Source of the DNA: an uncultured Candidatus Competibacteraceae bacterium
Lineage (GTDB): Bacteria > Pseudomonadota > Gammaproteobacteria > Competibacterales > Competibacteraceae
Direction of reading: 5' to 3'
NCBI GenBank assembly: GCA_937872125.1
Contig: CALMNY010000016.1
Coordinates: 1 to 6,134 of the forward strand
DNA length: 6,134 nt
The translations under genes were made by a program, and so were the position numbers. Under the pieces are notes generated by a model. It saw only the letters and a list, made by a program, of their open reading frames with translations, did no database searches and was not told where the DNA came from. Positions 1 through 5,968 of this stretch are shown in pieces; the stretch's first letter is position 1, and each line of letters begins with the position of its first letter.

Positions 1-2
1 TT

Positions 3-1001
3 CACCAGATCATCGCGGTGCCGGCGGAGCGCTACATCGGCAACGAGGATGCGCGTGGCGGGTTCGGGGCGCTGCAATATCCTGACGTACTGGGCCAGGT
101 CTACAACCAGATCGTTGATACCGGCAGCTTTGATCCGAAACATCCGCCGTTCTTCCTGCTGCACTCCGATGGCGACAATCATGGCGGCGGCGCCGACAGT
201 TATTACAACCACAACACCGGGCAACTGGTGCAGTGGTTGCAGGGCGATCCGCGCTTTGAGTTGACCACGGTTCACGACTATCTGGATCGCTTCCCACCCG
301 ATCCCGCCCAGGCGGCGCATATCGAACCGGGTTCCTGGAGCGGAGCGGACAACGGCGATCCACAGTTCATGAAGTGGTTCAGCCGCTACGATCAGCCCTA
401 CTCGCCCGACCTCAATTCCTGGGCGGTACTGACCGCGTTCCAGAACGTGGTGCATACGCTGGAAGACGCCATGCCTGGCAAGCCGTGGCTGGACGACATC
501 AACCGGCTCATGCTGACCGCCGAGACCAGTTGCTACTGGTACTGGACCGGCCAACACGTCTGGGATCAGCAGGTCACCAACGCCGCCAACGCCGGTTATG
601 GCATGGTCAAAAGCCAGGTGGATGCGCTGCTGGCAGCGGGCAAGGATCGCACTGGTCCGACCATTTTCGCGCCGTGGGTCACACCGGAAAATCCGGGCGG
701 CAAACGCTGGGGTCAGGGCTGTTTACTCGACGCGCCGCGCGAGGGCACGGTGCATACCTTCGTCCATGACATCAGCGGTCTGAAAAAGGTAACGCTGGTG
801 CTGCGCGCCGCTTCGGGTGAAACCCGCGTGGCGATGACCGATAACGGGCCGTATCCGTCACAAACCGGCGCAGCCATCACCGCGCACTACTTCACCGCCA
901 AACTGCCGGTCGGCGCGGGCGATGTGCGCTATTACATCGAGGCCGAGGACGGCAAAGGCAACGTCGCGCGGGGGGCGTTGGAGCGGGTGTATTTAGCGTG
1001 A
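3..1001 (+). CDS. GH57-family glycoside hydrolase, C-terminal part (5' end outside window)
   Basis: The frame is open to the left edge, so the gene begins upstream. The GTG at 18 is only an internal codon. The visible 332 or so residues look like the second half of a GH57 (amylase/pullulanase-like) barrel plus a C-terminal beta domain. The segment LLHSDGDNHGGG (Asp codon 168-170) resembles the GH57 DGEN-type region that supplies the catalytic acid/base Asp, here with Asp in place of the usual Glu. It is followed by PGSWSGADNGDPQF and by TAETSCYWYW, which resembles the family's AEGSDWFWW stretch. From about 660 on (GPTIFAPWVTP to the end) there is a beta-rich, Ig-like tail. The likely role is alpha-glucan (glycogen or maltodextrin) processing. 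The nucleophile region lies outside the window, so activity cannot be judged. The gene is convergent with the PP2C gene. The family call is recall-based; the exact substrate is unknown. Confidence 0.72.
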   Translation, partial: HQIIAVPAERYIGNEDARGGFGALQYPDVLGQVYNQIVDTGSFDPKHPPFFLLHSDGDNHGGGADSYYNHNTGQLVQWLQGDPRFELTTVHDYLDRFPPDPAQAAHIEPGSWSGADNGDPQFMKWFSRYDQPYSPDLNSWAVLTAFQNVVHTLEDAMPGKPWLDDINRLMLTAETSCYWYWTGQHVWDQQVTNAANAGYGMVKSQVDALLAAGKDRTGPTIFAPWVTPENPGGKRWGQGCLLDAPREGTVHTFVHDISGLKKVTLVLRAASGETRVAMTDNGPYPSQTGAAITAHYFTAKLPVGAGDVRYYIEAEDGKGNVARGALERVYLA

Positions 1002-1007
1002 ACTTGC

Positions 1008-1056
1008 AGTGGCCCGGATCGGTTGCGGATTCTGACGGAGCGCCAGCCGGGCCACT
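1008..1056. repeat. 10-bp perfect inverted repeat in convergent intergenic gap
   Basis: AGTGGCCCGG at 1008-1017 is perfectly complementary to CCGGGCCACT at 1047-1056, with a 29-nt loop. It lies just 7 nt after the stop of the GH57 gene and could act as a transcription end for that gene. No strong T-run follows, so a factor-independent terminator is not proven. It could also be a remnant of a small repeat element. The rest of the 1002-1205 gap holds no gene I can support. Confidence 0.4.
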
Positions 1057-1118
1057 TCATTCTGGAACAGCCGCAGACACAGGCCCTGATGACCATGGGG
1101 CTGCTCAGGCAGGATGAC

Positions 1119-1149
1119 AAAAAAACCAATGAGAATGAATTCCTGATTG
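1119..1149 (-). terminator. Probable rho-independent terminator of the VWA-PP2C operon
   Basis: Read on the minus strand, a 23-nt imperfect hairpin (1149 to 1127, CAATCAG opening and TCATTG closing, with one internal C-C mismatch and a G-T wobble) is followed after one base by seven T (1125-1119). It lies about 57 nt after the PP2C stop codon. The stem is AT-rich and weak, so confidence is moderate. Confidence 0.42.
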
Positions 1150-1205
1150 ACACCCAAGCGATAGATTGCCTGGCTCCCGCCAGCGCCCTGCACCGGAAAA
1201 TTTGG

Positions 1206-2057
1206 TCACAACCCGCCTGATCCAGCCAAGTGGTCAGGCATCTGGCAGATGACGCCCACGGTAATATCATCCCCACTCCCCTGCTGGGAGGCTTCGTTCA
1301 GCCAGTGCTTGAGATTGGACTGGACCGGTTCGATGCCTTCATCGCGGATCATCTCCCACAGGTCCCGCGCCACCTGCTGAAAGCCGGCTTCGTCGCGATA
1401 GGAATTCGCGTAGCCGTCGGTCGCGGCCAGAATCAGCGCCGGCGGGGCGCCGGCCAAAGCCTGAAATTTGACCCGCACCTCATTCCACGCCTTGGCGGAG
1501 CACAGCGAGGTGGTTTCGTTGGCGATCAGCCGTTCATCCTTGGCCAACGGCCGTTCGACTTCGCCGCTGGCGGAGACGGTGAGAAGGTCGCCGTCGCCCA
1601 GTTGCAGGTAGACGATGAAGGTTGGCGCGACGATGACCGCCAGCAAGGTAGAGCCGTAGGCGAGATAGGGATTGGCTTCGATCTGGCGGCGGCTGGCGGG
1701 ATCGAGGGCTTCCAGTTCCGCCAGGGCGAACGGCCGGCGATCCAGCGACCGGTCCACCCGCTCGCGCCAGCGCCGCGTCAGTTCCCGTGGCAACTGCTCC
1801 TCGGCCCAGCGTTTCCTTTGCGATGCGCTTTCCAGCTTGAACAGGGCGCCGCAGGCCGCGAGCGCCACCGCCACTGCTGCACGCGCCCCGTGCTGGCTGC
1901 GAAAGCTTTTGGCGCTGCCGTGACCGTCGGCCAGCGCCACGATCAGGGAGAACCCGTCATTCGCGCGGGCGATGCGAACCGCGTCCTGATTGGGCAGGCC
2001 GGCCCGCCGGTGGGCCGCGCCGCGCACGCTGGCCTGGAGCGTCCGCCAGTCGGTCAT
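1206..2057 (-). CDS. PP2C-type (PPM) serine/threonine protein phosphatase
   Basis: A 283-residue cytosolic metal-dependent phosphatase that would remove phosphate from Ser/Thr of partner proteins. The PPM motifs appear in order: GAAHRRAGLPNQD (Asp25), ADGHG (Asp44-Gly47), GST (135-137), LGDGD (Asp155), AATDG (Asp214) and GDDITVGVI (Asp263/Asp264). All acidic metal ligands expected for the family are present, so it should be active. There is no signal peptide or membrane segment. The upstream gene is a TerY-like VWA protein, a known partner of this phosphatase type. I chose the ATG at 2057, 7 nt after the VWA stop. A GTG at 2078 would add seven residues and overlap the VWA gene by 14 nt; both imply translational coupling. 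No kinase follows: the next gene on the left is convergent. Confidence 0.9.
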   Translation of the reverse strand: MTDWRTLQASVRGAAHRRAGLPNQDAVRIARANDGFSLIVALADGHGSAKSFRSQHGARAAVAVALAACGALFKLESASQRKRWAEEQLPRELTRRWRERVDRSLDRRPFALAELEALDPASRRQIEANPYLAYGSTLLAVIVAPTFIVYLQLGDGDLLTVSASGEVERPLAKDERLIANETTSLCSAKAWNEVRVKFQALAGAPPALILAATDGYANSYRDEAGFQQVARDLWEMIRDEGIEPVQSNLKHWLNEASQQGSGDDITVGVICQMPDHLAGSGGL

Positions 2058-2064
2058 GGCAGCG

Positions 2065-2766
2065 CTACCACACGTCACCCGCCGAACTCGGGCCGGCGGC
2101 GCTGGGCGGCGTGGGAATCGGTACGTTGAGGCCCGGGGTCACGCCCGCCGCCTGACTGGCCGGGGAGGAGGCGGATTTCAGCACGGCGGTCGAGACCCAT
2201 TTGATGTGCCGCACCAGGGTTTCGGGGTTATTGGCCTGCAACGGCTTCAATTCCGGGTGGCCGATAAATTTCTGCAACACTTCGGTGTCGGCGTCCTCGC
2301 CAATGGCGATGGCGATCCGCACCGCCTTCTTGCCCCAGGGTTCGTTCATCAGAGCCTGTAAGCCTTTGTTGAAGTCGTCGGTCGGCTGACCGTCGGAGAT
2401 CAGCACCAGTACCGGCGGCAGAGCGCGGTCGCTCATCGGCGGGATGCGCAGTTGTTCCGCCACCAGCGCCAGCGCCCGGCCCAGGTCGGTGACGCCCTCG
2501 GTCTGCAAGTCGGCCCACTTGAAATCCGCGACCGGGGTTGGCTGCGAGACGTGCCATTGCGCGCCGGTGGAAAACTTCAGGGCGCGGACCAGCACCTCGG
2601 CGTTGGGATTTTCGTCGGCCACCTGGCGCATGTGCGGCAGCGCTTCGCGGATGGCGGTGTTGAGCGCCTGAATCTTGCCGTCCACCGCCATGGAACCGGA
2701 ACAGTCGGCGATCCAGATGAAGTGCAGCGGGCGGGTCGCCAGCTCGCCGCCGGGGCGTTTGGCCAT
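2065..2766 (-). CDS. TerY-like von Willebrand factor A (VWA) domain protein
   Basis: A 233-residue protein made mostly of one VWA domain (about 13-190). The metal-ion-dependent adhesion site is complete: DCSGS (Asp21, Ser23, Ser25), Thr93 in VTDLG, and Asp125 in LISDGQPTDD. The last 45 or so residues are a Pro/Ala/Ser-rich, probably disordered tail. It has no signal peptide, so it is cytosolic. In the TerY-P arrangement such VWA proteins are encoded beside PP2C phosphatases and Ser/Thr kinases and are thought to bridge partners in stress signalling. That role is inferred from family context. The start is supported by AAGGAG (2773-2778) six nt upstream of the ATG. The gene runs directly into the PP2C gene and follows the RHH gene after a 40-nt gap, so an operon is likely. 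Confidence 0.88.
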   Translation of the reverse strand: MAKRPGGELATRPLHFIWIADCSGSMAVDGKIQALNTAIREALPHMRQVADENPNAEVLVRALKFSTGAQWHVSQPTPVADFKWADLQTEGVTDLGRALALVAEQLRIPPMSDRALPPVLVLISDGQPTDDFNKGLQALMNEPWGKKAVRIAIAIGEDADTEVLQKFIGHPELKPLQANNPETLVRHIKWVSTAVLKSASSPASQAAGVTPGLNVPIPTPPSAAGPSSAGDVW

Positions 2767-2806
2767 GAGTTACTCCTTTGCGGTCGGTTTCAAAGTGGGG
2801 AAAGGT

Positions 2807-3052
2807 TCAATCCAATCGATCCGGGCAAGGACGGCCATCACGCTCCTCCCGTAGCCATTGTTCCGAGTTGCCAGGTAAAGGTTTCAGGGTTTTTCTGAGC
2901 GCATCCATCTGGTCGGCAACCTGACGGCGATGGCGGCGCATCAGCTCGTCGGAAACCGCCCCTTTGATCAATTCGCTGCGTTTGTCTTTGGGAACCGTCC
3001 GCAAAATTTCCCATATCGAGTCGTCAAGGGTAATCTGGATTCGGTGGGACAT
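2807..3052 (-). CDS. Small ribbon-helix-helix (RHH) family protein, antitoxin-like regulator
   Basis: An 81-residue protein. Residues 1-40 fit the RHH fold: a basic/hydrophobic strand (MSHRIQITL), a first helix (DDSIWEILRTV) and a second helix (KRSELIKGAVSDEL). A charged tail follows, with WLREERDGRP near the end, like tails of VapB-type antitoxins that bind a partner. RHH proteins bind DNA as dimers and often repress their own operon. No toxin gene follows; the next gene is the VWA protein, 40 nt on. So it may be an orphan antitoxin or an operon regulator. I chose the ATG at 3052 over the TTG at 3067, because GGAG (3061-3058) sits 5 nt before that ATG and because the strand starts there. It begins 34 nt after the DUF1566 gene stops. 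Confidence 0.7.
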   Translation of the reverse strand: MSHRIQITLDDSIWEILRTVPKDKRSELIKGAVSDELMRRHRRQVADQMDALRKTLKPLPGNSEQWLREERDGRPCPDRLD

Positions 3053-3056
3053 ATTT

Positions 3057-3061
3057 TCTCC
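3057..3061 (-). promoter_or_regulatory. Ribosome binding site deciding the RHH gene start
   Basis: GGAGA on the minus strand lies 4 nt before the ATG at 3052. It would lie inside the coding region if the upstream TTG (3067) were used, which argues for the ATG. Confidence 0.65.
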
Positions 3062-3086
3062 GATCAATAATGCGTTGAAAGCTTAA

Positions 3087-3812
3087 TTACTGTCCGCCGC
3101 GTACAAGACGTACAAAGTCATCGTTTGTCTTATTGTAGGCATGACTATGGCTACTTAACGGTGCAACACGCCACGCAGTATAATCGTCATATGCCGAGGA
3201 GGACCAATACCACCAGCCTGGTGTATTTGGAAAAACTGGCTGATATACAAAGGCCAAGGTGCATAACTCTTTTCTCGTTGGCACCCGCCAATCACAGTAA
3301 CCGGCATAACCCCCTTGGCGATTCAGAACTCGGGCTGCCTCCAATGCTTCTTGCCATGTATACTTTTTGGCTTCTCCTACACAGGTTTCTCTCTTCCACT
3401 CCTGTCCCAAGGAAAACCGCATCCATTGCAAACCGTTTTTTACGTCGGTAACTGTTCCATCATCATTATCCCGGTAGCGACCGTCCATCAAGGTTTCAGC
3501 TACAGGAGGTGGCGGAGTCGGCGCGACCTTGGCGATGATCGGCGGTGAGGAAGGTGGCACCGGGGCAGGCTTCGCCACAGGCAAGGGTTGCGCGATGGCC
3601 CCCAGCGCCAGCGCCCACGATTCGACCGTCCAATGAGCCGCCTCGGCGGTCATCGCCAATTCTTCTACCAGCTTCTTGTTCAATCGCGCCAACAGGATAG
3701 GCTGCGGGACGCTGGCAGAGGTCTTCAGCAGATCATCGGCCACCCGGTTCTTGAGGGCGCTGACCAGCACGAAAATCTCCCGCTTGTACTGCCCGCAATA
3801 ATCCTTCAGCAA
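3087..3812 (-). CDS. DUF1566 (Lcl C-terminal domain) protein with N-terminal helical domain; 5' end cut off by an amber codon
   Basis: As an open frame this gives 241 residues from a TTG at 3812, but that start has no convincing ribosome site and begins in the middle of a conserved-looking helical domain. Residues 1-72 are helical (YKREIFVLVSALKNRVADDLL, then LLARLNKKLVEELA). Residues 73-105 are a Pro/Ala/Val-rich linker. Residues 108-241 are a DUF1566/Lcl domain: DGRYRDNDDGTVTDVKNGLQWMR, TWQEALEAA, YCDWRVPTRKEL, WYWSSS and a final FVRLVRGG. Such domains have a C-type-lectin-like fold and are thought to bind ligands; the role here is unknown. No signal peptide is seen. The natural gene probably starts at 3899 (see the next entry), so this is either a pseudogene or a shortened product. 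It is first in the row of minus-strand genes. Confidence 0.72.
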   Translation of the reverse strand: MLKDYCGQYKREIFVLVSALKNRVADDLLKTSASVPQPILLARLNKKLVEELAMTAEAAHWTVESWALALGAIAQPLPVAKPAPVPPSSPPIIAKVAPTPPPPVAETLMDGRYRDNDDGTVTDVKNGLQWMRFSLGQEWKRETCVGEAKKYTWQEALEAARVLNRQGGYAGYCDWRVPTRKELCTLAFVYQPVFPNTPGWWYWSSSAYDDYTAWRVAPLSSHSHAYNKTNDDFVRLVRGGQ

Positions 3813-3899
3813 CGCTTCACACCGGCGCGGATCGTCGCATAAAGAGCGGCCCTATTCGATGATCAGTTCGCGGAGTTTCTGGCGCGGTTCGTCGTGCAT
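3813..3899 (-). pseudogene. Detached 5' end of the DUF1566 gene with in-frame TAG
   Basis: An ATG at 3899 has a good ribosome site (AAGGA, 3911-3907, 7-nt spacing). It reads MHDEPRQKLRELIIE, then TAG at 3854-3852, and continues in the same frame through GRSLCDDPRRCEAL into the annotated DUF1566 frame at 3812. The text on both sides of the TAG reads as one domain. The amber codon is codon 16 of an otherwise uninterrupted 270-codon frame. It is most simply a single base change from a Tyr codon (TAT/TAC). Confidence 0.72.
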
Positions 3900-3945
3900 C
3901 AAAATTTCCTTGCATTACAATGAAACAATGATCGCCAAAGCTTGT

Positions 3946-3982
3946 TTGATATTTAACAGTGATAGTGTTATTTTAATACTAT
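3946..3982 (+). promoter_or_regulatory. Promoter and palindromic operator of the vapBC-type locus
   Basis: TTGATA (3946-3951) and TATTTT (3969-3974), 17 bp apart, form a sigma70-like promoter; an alternative is TTAACA (3953-3958) with TACTAT (3977-3982). Overlapping the -10 area is a near-perfect palindrome: ATAGTGTTA (3962-3970), TTT, TAATACTAT (3974-3982), with 8 of 9 pairs matching. This is the usual place for an RHH antitoxin operator, so self-repression is likely. Confidence 0.55.
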
Positions 3983-4007
3983 AGGCAATTCAAGGAGAAA
4001 CTTAATT

Positions 4008-4268
4008 ATGCGCATCCAAACCCAACTGGATGATCAGCGTTTAAAGAAATTGCGTTATCTCGTAGAAACTACCCATGCCAGCACCAGTGAGGTCATCCGG
4101 CAAGCGATTGATTATTACTATTCTCAAATTAATACAGATTATCCTAGCGCCGCTGACATTTTAACCAAGTCAGGTTTTATAGGCTGTGGTGAAGCTTCCC
4201 CGGAACTCTCGACAAGCTATAAATCCGAATTAGATCAGATATTGGCACAAAAACATGGTGATCACTGA
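4008..4268 (+). CDS. vapB: VapB-type antitoxin, RHH/CopG family
   Basis: An 86-residue protein. Its N-terminal RHH domain (about 1-45) has strand MRIQTQL, helix DDQRLKKLRYLVETT and helix STSEVIRQAIDYYYSQI. The C-terminal part (50-86) is acidic and polar and probably wraps the toxin. The start is backed by AAGGAG (3992-3997), 10 nt before the ATG. Its end overlaps the PIN toxin gene by 14 nt, the classic coupled antitoxin-toxin order. It should bind the palindrome just upstream and neutralise the toxin. Because the toxin looks truncated, this antitoxin may now serve no partner at this locus. Base composition is AT-richer than the genes to the left, consistent with a transferred module. Confidence 0.82.
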   Translation: MRIQTQLDDQRLKKLRYLVETTHASTSEVIRQAIDYYYSQINTDYPSAADILTKSGFIGCGEASPELSTSYKSELDQILAQKHGDH

Positions 4269-4647
4269 TACCGGTTTCTGGTTGGCTCTAGCTAACTGTA
4301 AAGATAAATACCACGCAATAGCAAGCGTTCGCTTAACTGAACTTTCTCCTGAACCGCTCATCACGACTTGGCCGGTTGTGACTGAAACCTGTCATCTGCT
4401 GGGAGCACGGCTTAGCGTTCAGGCGCAGCAGCTCTTTTTGAGCAATTACGTCGCGGGCGCTTTCACTATTTTTGATTTAACCCCACAACACGTTCCACGC
4501 ATCATCGTCTTAATGAAAAAATACACCAGTCTACCCATGGATTTGGCTGACGCTTCACTGGTCATTTTAGCCGAACACCTTGGACATGTAAGATACTCCC
4601 CATTGTCAAGACCAAATTCCTATGAAATTAAGATAGAGGCGGGTTGA
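4255..4647 (+). CDS. vapC: VapC-type PIN-domain ribonuclease toxin, C-terminus replaced by IS sequence
   Basis: A 130-residue frame starting at an ATG inside the antitoxin's end. PIN nuclease features: ITDTG (Asp5), VVTETCHLL (Glu44) and MDLADASLV (Asp96/Asp99), which supply three of the four acidic metal ligands. VapC toxins cut RNA, often tRNA or rRNA, when freed from VapB. The family normally continues after LGHxR with a TLDRRDF-like strand carrying the fourth acid. Here the sequence is instead YSPLSRPNSYEIKIEAG, with no acid at that place. From about 4587 the DNA looks like the end of an IS3-family element (starts TGTA, then CCCCATT), so residues after His111 are probably IS-encoded. The toxin is likely inactive or weakened. 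A degenerate but native end is the alternative. Confidence 0.75.
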   Translation: MVITDTGFWLALANCKDKYHAIASVRLTELSPEPLITTWPVVTETCHLLGARLSVQAQQLFLSNYVAGAFTIFDLTPQHVPRIIVLMKKYTSLPMDLADASLVILAEHLGHVRYSPLSRPNSYEIKIEAG

Positions 4648-4850
4648 TAAACACGTATTCTGTTCCCATTGTCCTGAGACGATCCCAGATACACTTGAGC
4701 GGGTGTCCGGTAGTCCAGTGACTGATGGAAACGTTCATGGTTATAGAAGTGGAAGAAGTCCTGCAACCCCAACCGGACTTCATGGACGCTCTGTATTTCC
4801 TGCAAGTAGACGTATTCATACTTGACGGTTCGCCAGAGCCGCTCCACAAA
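4620..4850 (-). pseudogene. IS3-family transposase (OrfB), C-terminal fragment
   Basis: The minus frame reads FVERLWRTVKYEYVYLQ, then FFHFYNHERFHQSLDYRTPAQVY, the typical end of the IS3 OrfB integrase core. The Glu of FVERLW is the E of the DDE triad. The gene is cut just before this Glu by the IS5-like element. The preceding codons (GSTS) belong to that inserted element. Joining it to the fragment at 5990-6134 gives GRALDN-I-FVERLW with no frame change. It is inactive as it stands. Confidence 0.88.
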
Positions 4851-4853
4851 AAT
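4851..4853. repeat. Target site duplication AAT, left copy
   Basis: AAT directly precedes the left terminal repeat. The same AAT follows the right terminal repeat at 5987-5989. With one copy removed, the IS3 transposase reads through in frame. A 3-bp duplication fits several IS5-family groups. Confidence 0.75.
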
Positions 4854-4871
4854 AGAGGTGCTCCCAAATAA
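4854..4871 (+). repeat. Left terminal inverted repeat of the IS5-like element
   Basis: AGAGGTGCTCCCAAATAA. It pairs with the right end, differing at positions 4, 5, 8 and 16. The CTCCCAAA/TTCCCAAA block is the best-conserved part and is the probable transposase binding site. Confidence 0.8.
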
Positions 4872-4937
4872 TTTTTCTGTTTATTTTCAGTATCTTAGCG
4901 CGGCATCTATAAAAACAGCTTTATTTATCAATAGGTT

Positions 4938-4963
4938 GGGGTTGATTTTTTTGAATCAGCCCC
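4938..4963. other. Hairpin between left IS end and transposase gene
   Basis: GGGGTTGATT (4938-4947) pairs with AATCAGCCCC (4954-4963) around a 6-nt loop; nine pairs are Watson-Crick and one is T-G. Its place ahead of the transposase ribosome site suggests a structure that limits transcription or translation entering from outside, as known in some other ISs. That function is inference. Confidence 0.5.
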
Positions 4964-5003
4964 CATTTCCTTAGAAAGGCATACAGCAACTCGGAGAGCC
5001 GCC

Positions 5004-5957
5004 ATGCGAACCTTTAAATGGATCACGATTCGCGATGAACGACAATTTAGAGCCTTTACCGGGCTTTCTCAGAAAGAATTTGACCGCCTCCTGACTGAGT
5101 TTACCAAGGCTTTAGAATCGGCTCAACAGCAGCGTTATAATAAAAAGTACCCGCTACAGCGTCAAAGAAAGCCGGGGGGCGGCCGTAAAGGTGCGCTATC
5201 TACACCGGAACTGAAACTCTTTTTTATCCTATTTTATCTGAAAACGTATCCGACTTTCGATGTGCTGGGTGGTTTGTTTGATTTGAGTCCCGCCAAAGCC
5301 CAGGAAAATGTGGTCAAACTGCTCCCTATGTTAAAGCACGCCGAGAAAAACCTCCGGGTTTTACCCCATCGGCACTTCAAACCCGCCCAGGATAACCCAA
5401 AAAATACTGATAAAAAACAGAAGATTATCATTGACGCTACCGAAAGGCCTTGTAGCCGGCCCACCCACGCCCGCAAACAGAAACATTATTACAGTGGCAA
5501 AAAACGCCAACATACTCTGAAAAATACTGTGATCGCTGATGGAACTAAGGGTATCCCGGTCGTTGGGCCAACGGCTCCCGGTAGCCGGCATGACTATGCG
5601 CTATTAAAAGAGGAACTCAACCCTGATCAACCGGGCCTGTCTTCGGTTGAAGTTTCCGTTGATTTAGGCTATCAGGGTATTAAAGATCACTATCCAAATT
5701 TTAATAAGATTGGTATTCCTCATAAAAAGCCTCGGAAGTCTAAGAAGAATCCAAATCCAACATTGACTCCAAAACAAAAGAAAGAAAACCGGGCGCTGAG
5801 TCGAACCCGCGTCGCCGTGGAGCATCTGATCGGAGATCTAAAAGTCTTTCACAGCCTGACTATTAAATTCAGAAATCACATTCAATCTATGGCCGATCAA
5901 GTTATTTTATTGGTAGCCGGCCTGTGCAACCTCAGAAATGATTATGTTGTTCAATAG
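5004..5957 (+). CDS. IS5-family DDE transposase (DDE_Tnp_4 type)
   Basis: A 317-residue transposase that cuts and joins the element's ends. Residues 66-104 (STPELKLFFILFYLKTYPTFDVLGGLFDLSPAKAQENV) form a helix-turn-helix like HTH_Tnp_4. The RNase H-like core holds the catalytic triad Asp144 (IIIDATERP), Asp220 (VSVDLGYQG) and Glu273 (RVAVEHLIGDLK). YYSGKKRQHTLK (162-173) is the conserved Tyr/Lys stretch of this superfamily. A Lys/Pro-rich patch (240-261) precedes the Glu. The ATG at 5004 follows GGAG (4993-4996) by 7 nt. No frameshift or stop is seen and the length is normal, so it should be functional. Its gene lies opposite to the IS3 transposase that it interrupts. Confidence 0.92.
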   Translation: MRTFKWITIRDERQFRAFTGLSQKEFDRLLTEFTKALESAQQQRYNKKYPLQRQRKPGGGRKGALSTPELKLFFILFYLKTYPTFDVLGGLFDLSPAKAQENVVKLLPMLKHAEKNLRVLPHRHFKPAQDNPKNTDKKQKIIIDATERPCSRPTHARKQKHYYSGKKRQHTLKNTVIADGTKGIPVVGPTAPGSRHDYALLKEELNPDQPGLSSVEVSVDLGYQGIKDHYPNFNKIGIPHKKPRKSKKNPNPTLTPKQKKENRALSRTRVAVEHLIGDLKVFHSLTIKFRNHIQSMADQVILLVAGLCNLRNDYVVQ

Positions 5958-5968
5958 GTTATGAACTC

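Larger units (their letters stand above)
4587..4853 (-). mobile_element. IS3-family element, segment left of the inner IS (3' end of the element)
   Basis: This holds the transposase C-terminus (4620-4850) and the terminal region. The outer end is placed at about 4587 because the sequence there begins TGTA, followed by CCCCATT and GTCAAGACCA, in the style of IS3-family termini. It lies 33 bp past the transposase stop, a usual distance. A TGT at 4604 is a less likely alternative. The other segment of the same element is at 5987-6134 and runs out of the window. Confidence 0.7.

Noticed and set aside
1023..1220. 65-codon plus-strand frame and overlapping minus-strand frames (932-1276, 993-1193) in the convergent gap
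   Set aside because: No ribosome site, no recognisable motif, and they overlap each other and the ends of real genes; likely chance frames.
1230..2129. Long plus-strand frame of 299 codons
   Set aside because: Antisense shadow of the PP2C gene in GC-rich DNA; the minus strand shows all PP2C motifs.
4585..4647. Frameshift in the PIN toxin end
   Set aside because: Neither other frame restores a PIN-like TLDRRDF ending; an IS junction explains the change better.
4628..4867. 79-codon minus frame overlapping the IS3 transposase fragment
   Set aside because: It is out of frame with FVERLWRTVKYEY and crosses the IS junction.
5234..5591. Minus-strand frames inside the IS5-like transposase
   Set aside because: Antisense shadows with no motif or ribosome site; the sense strand has a full DDE triad.
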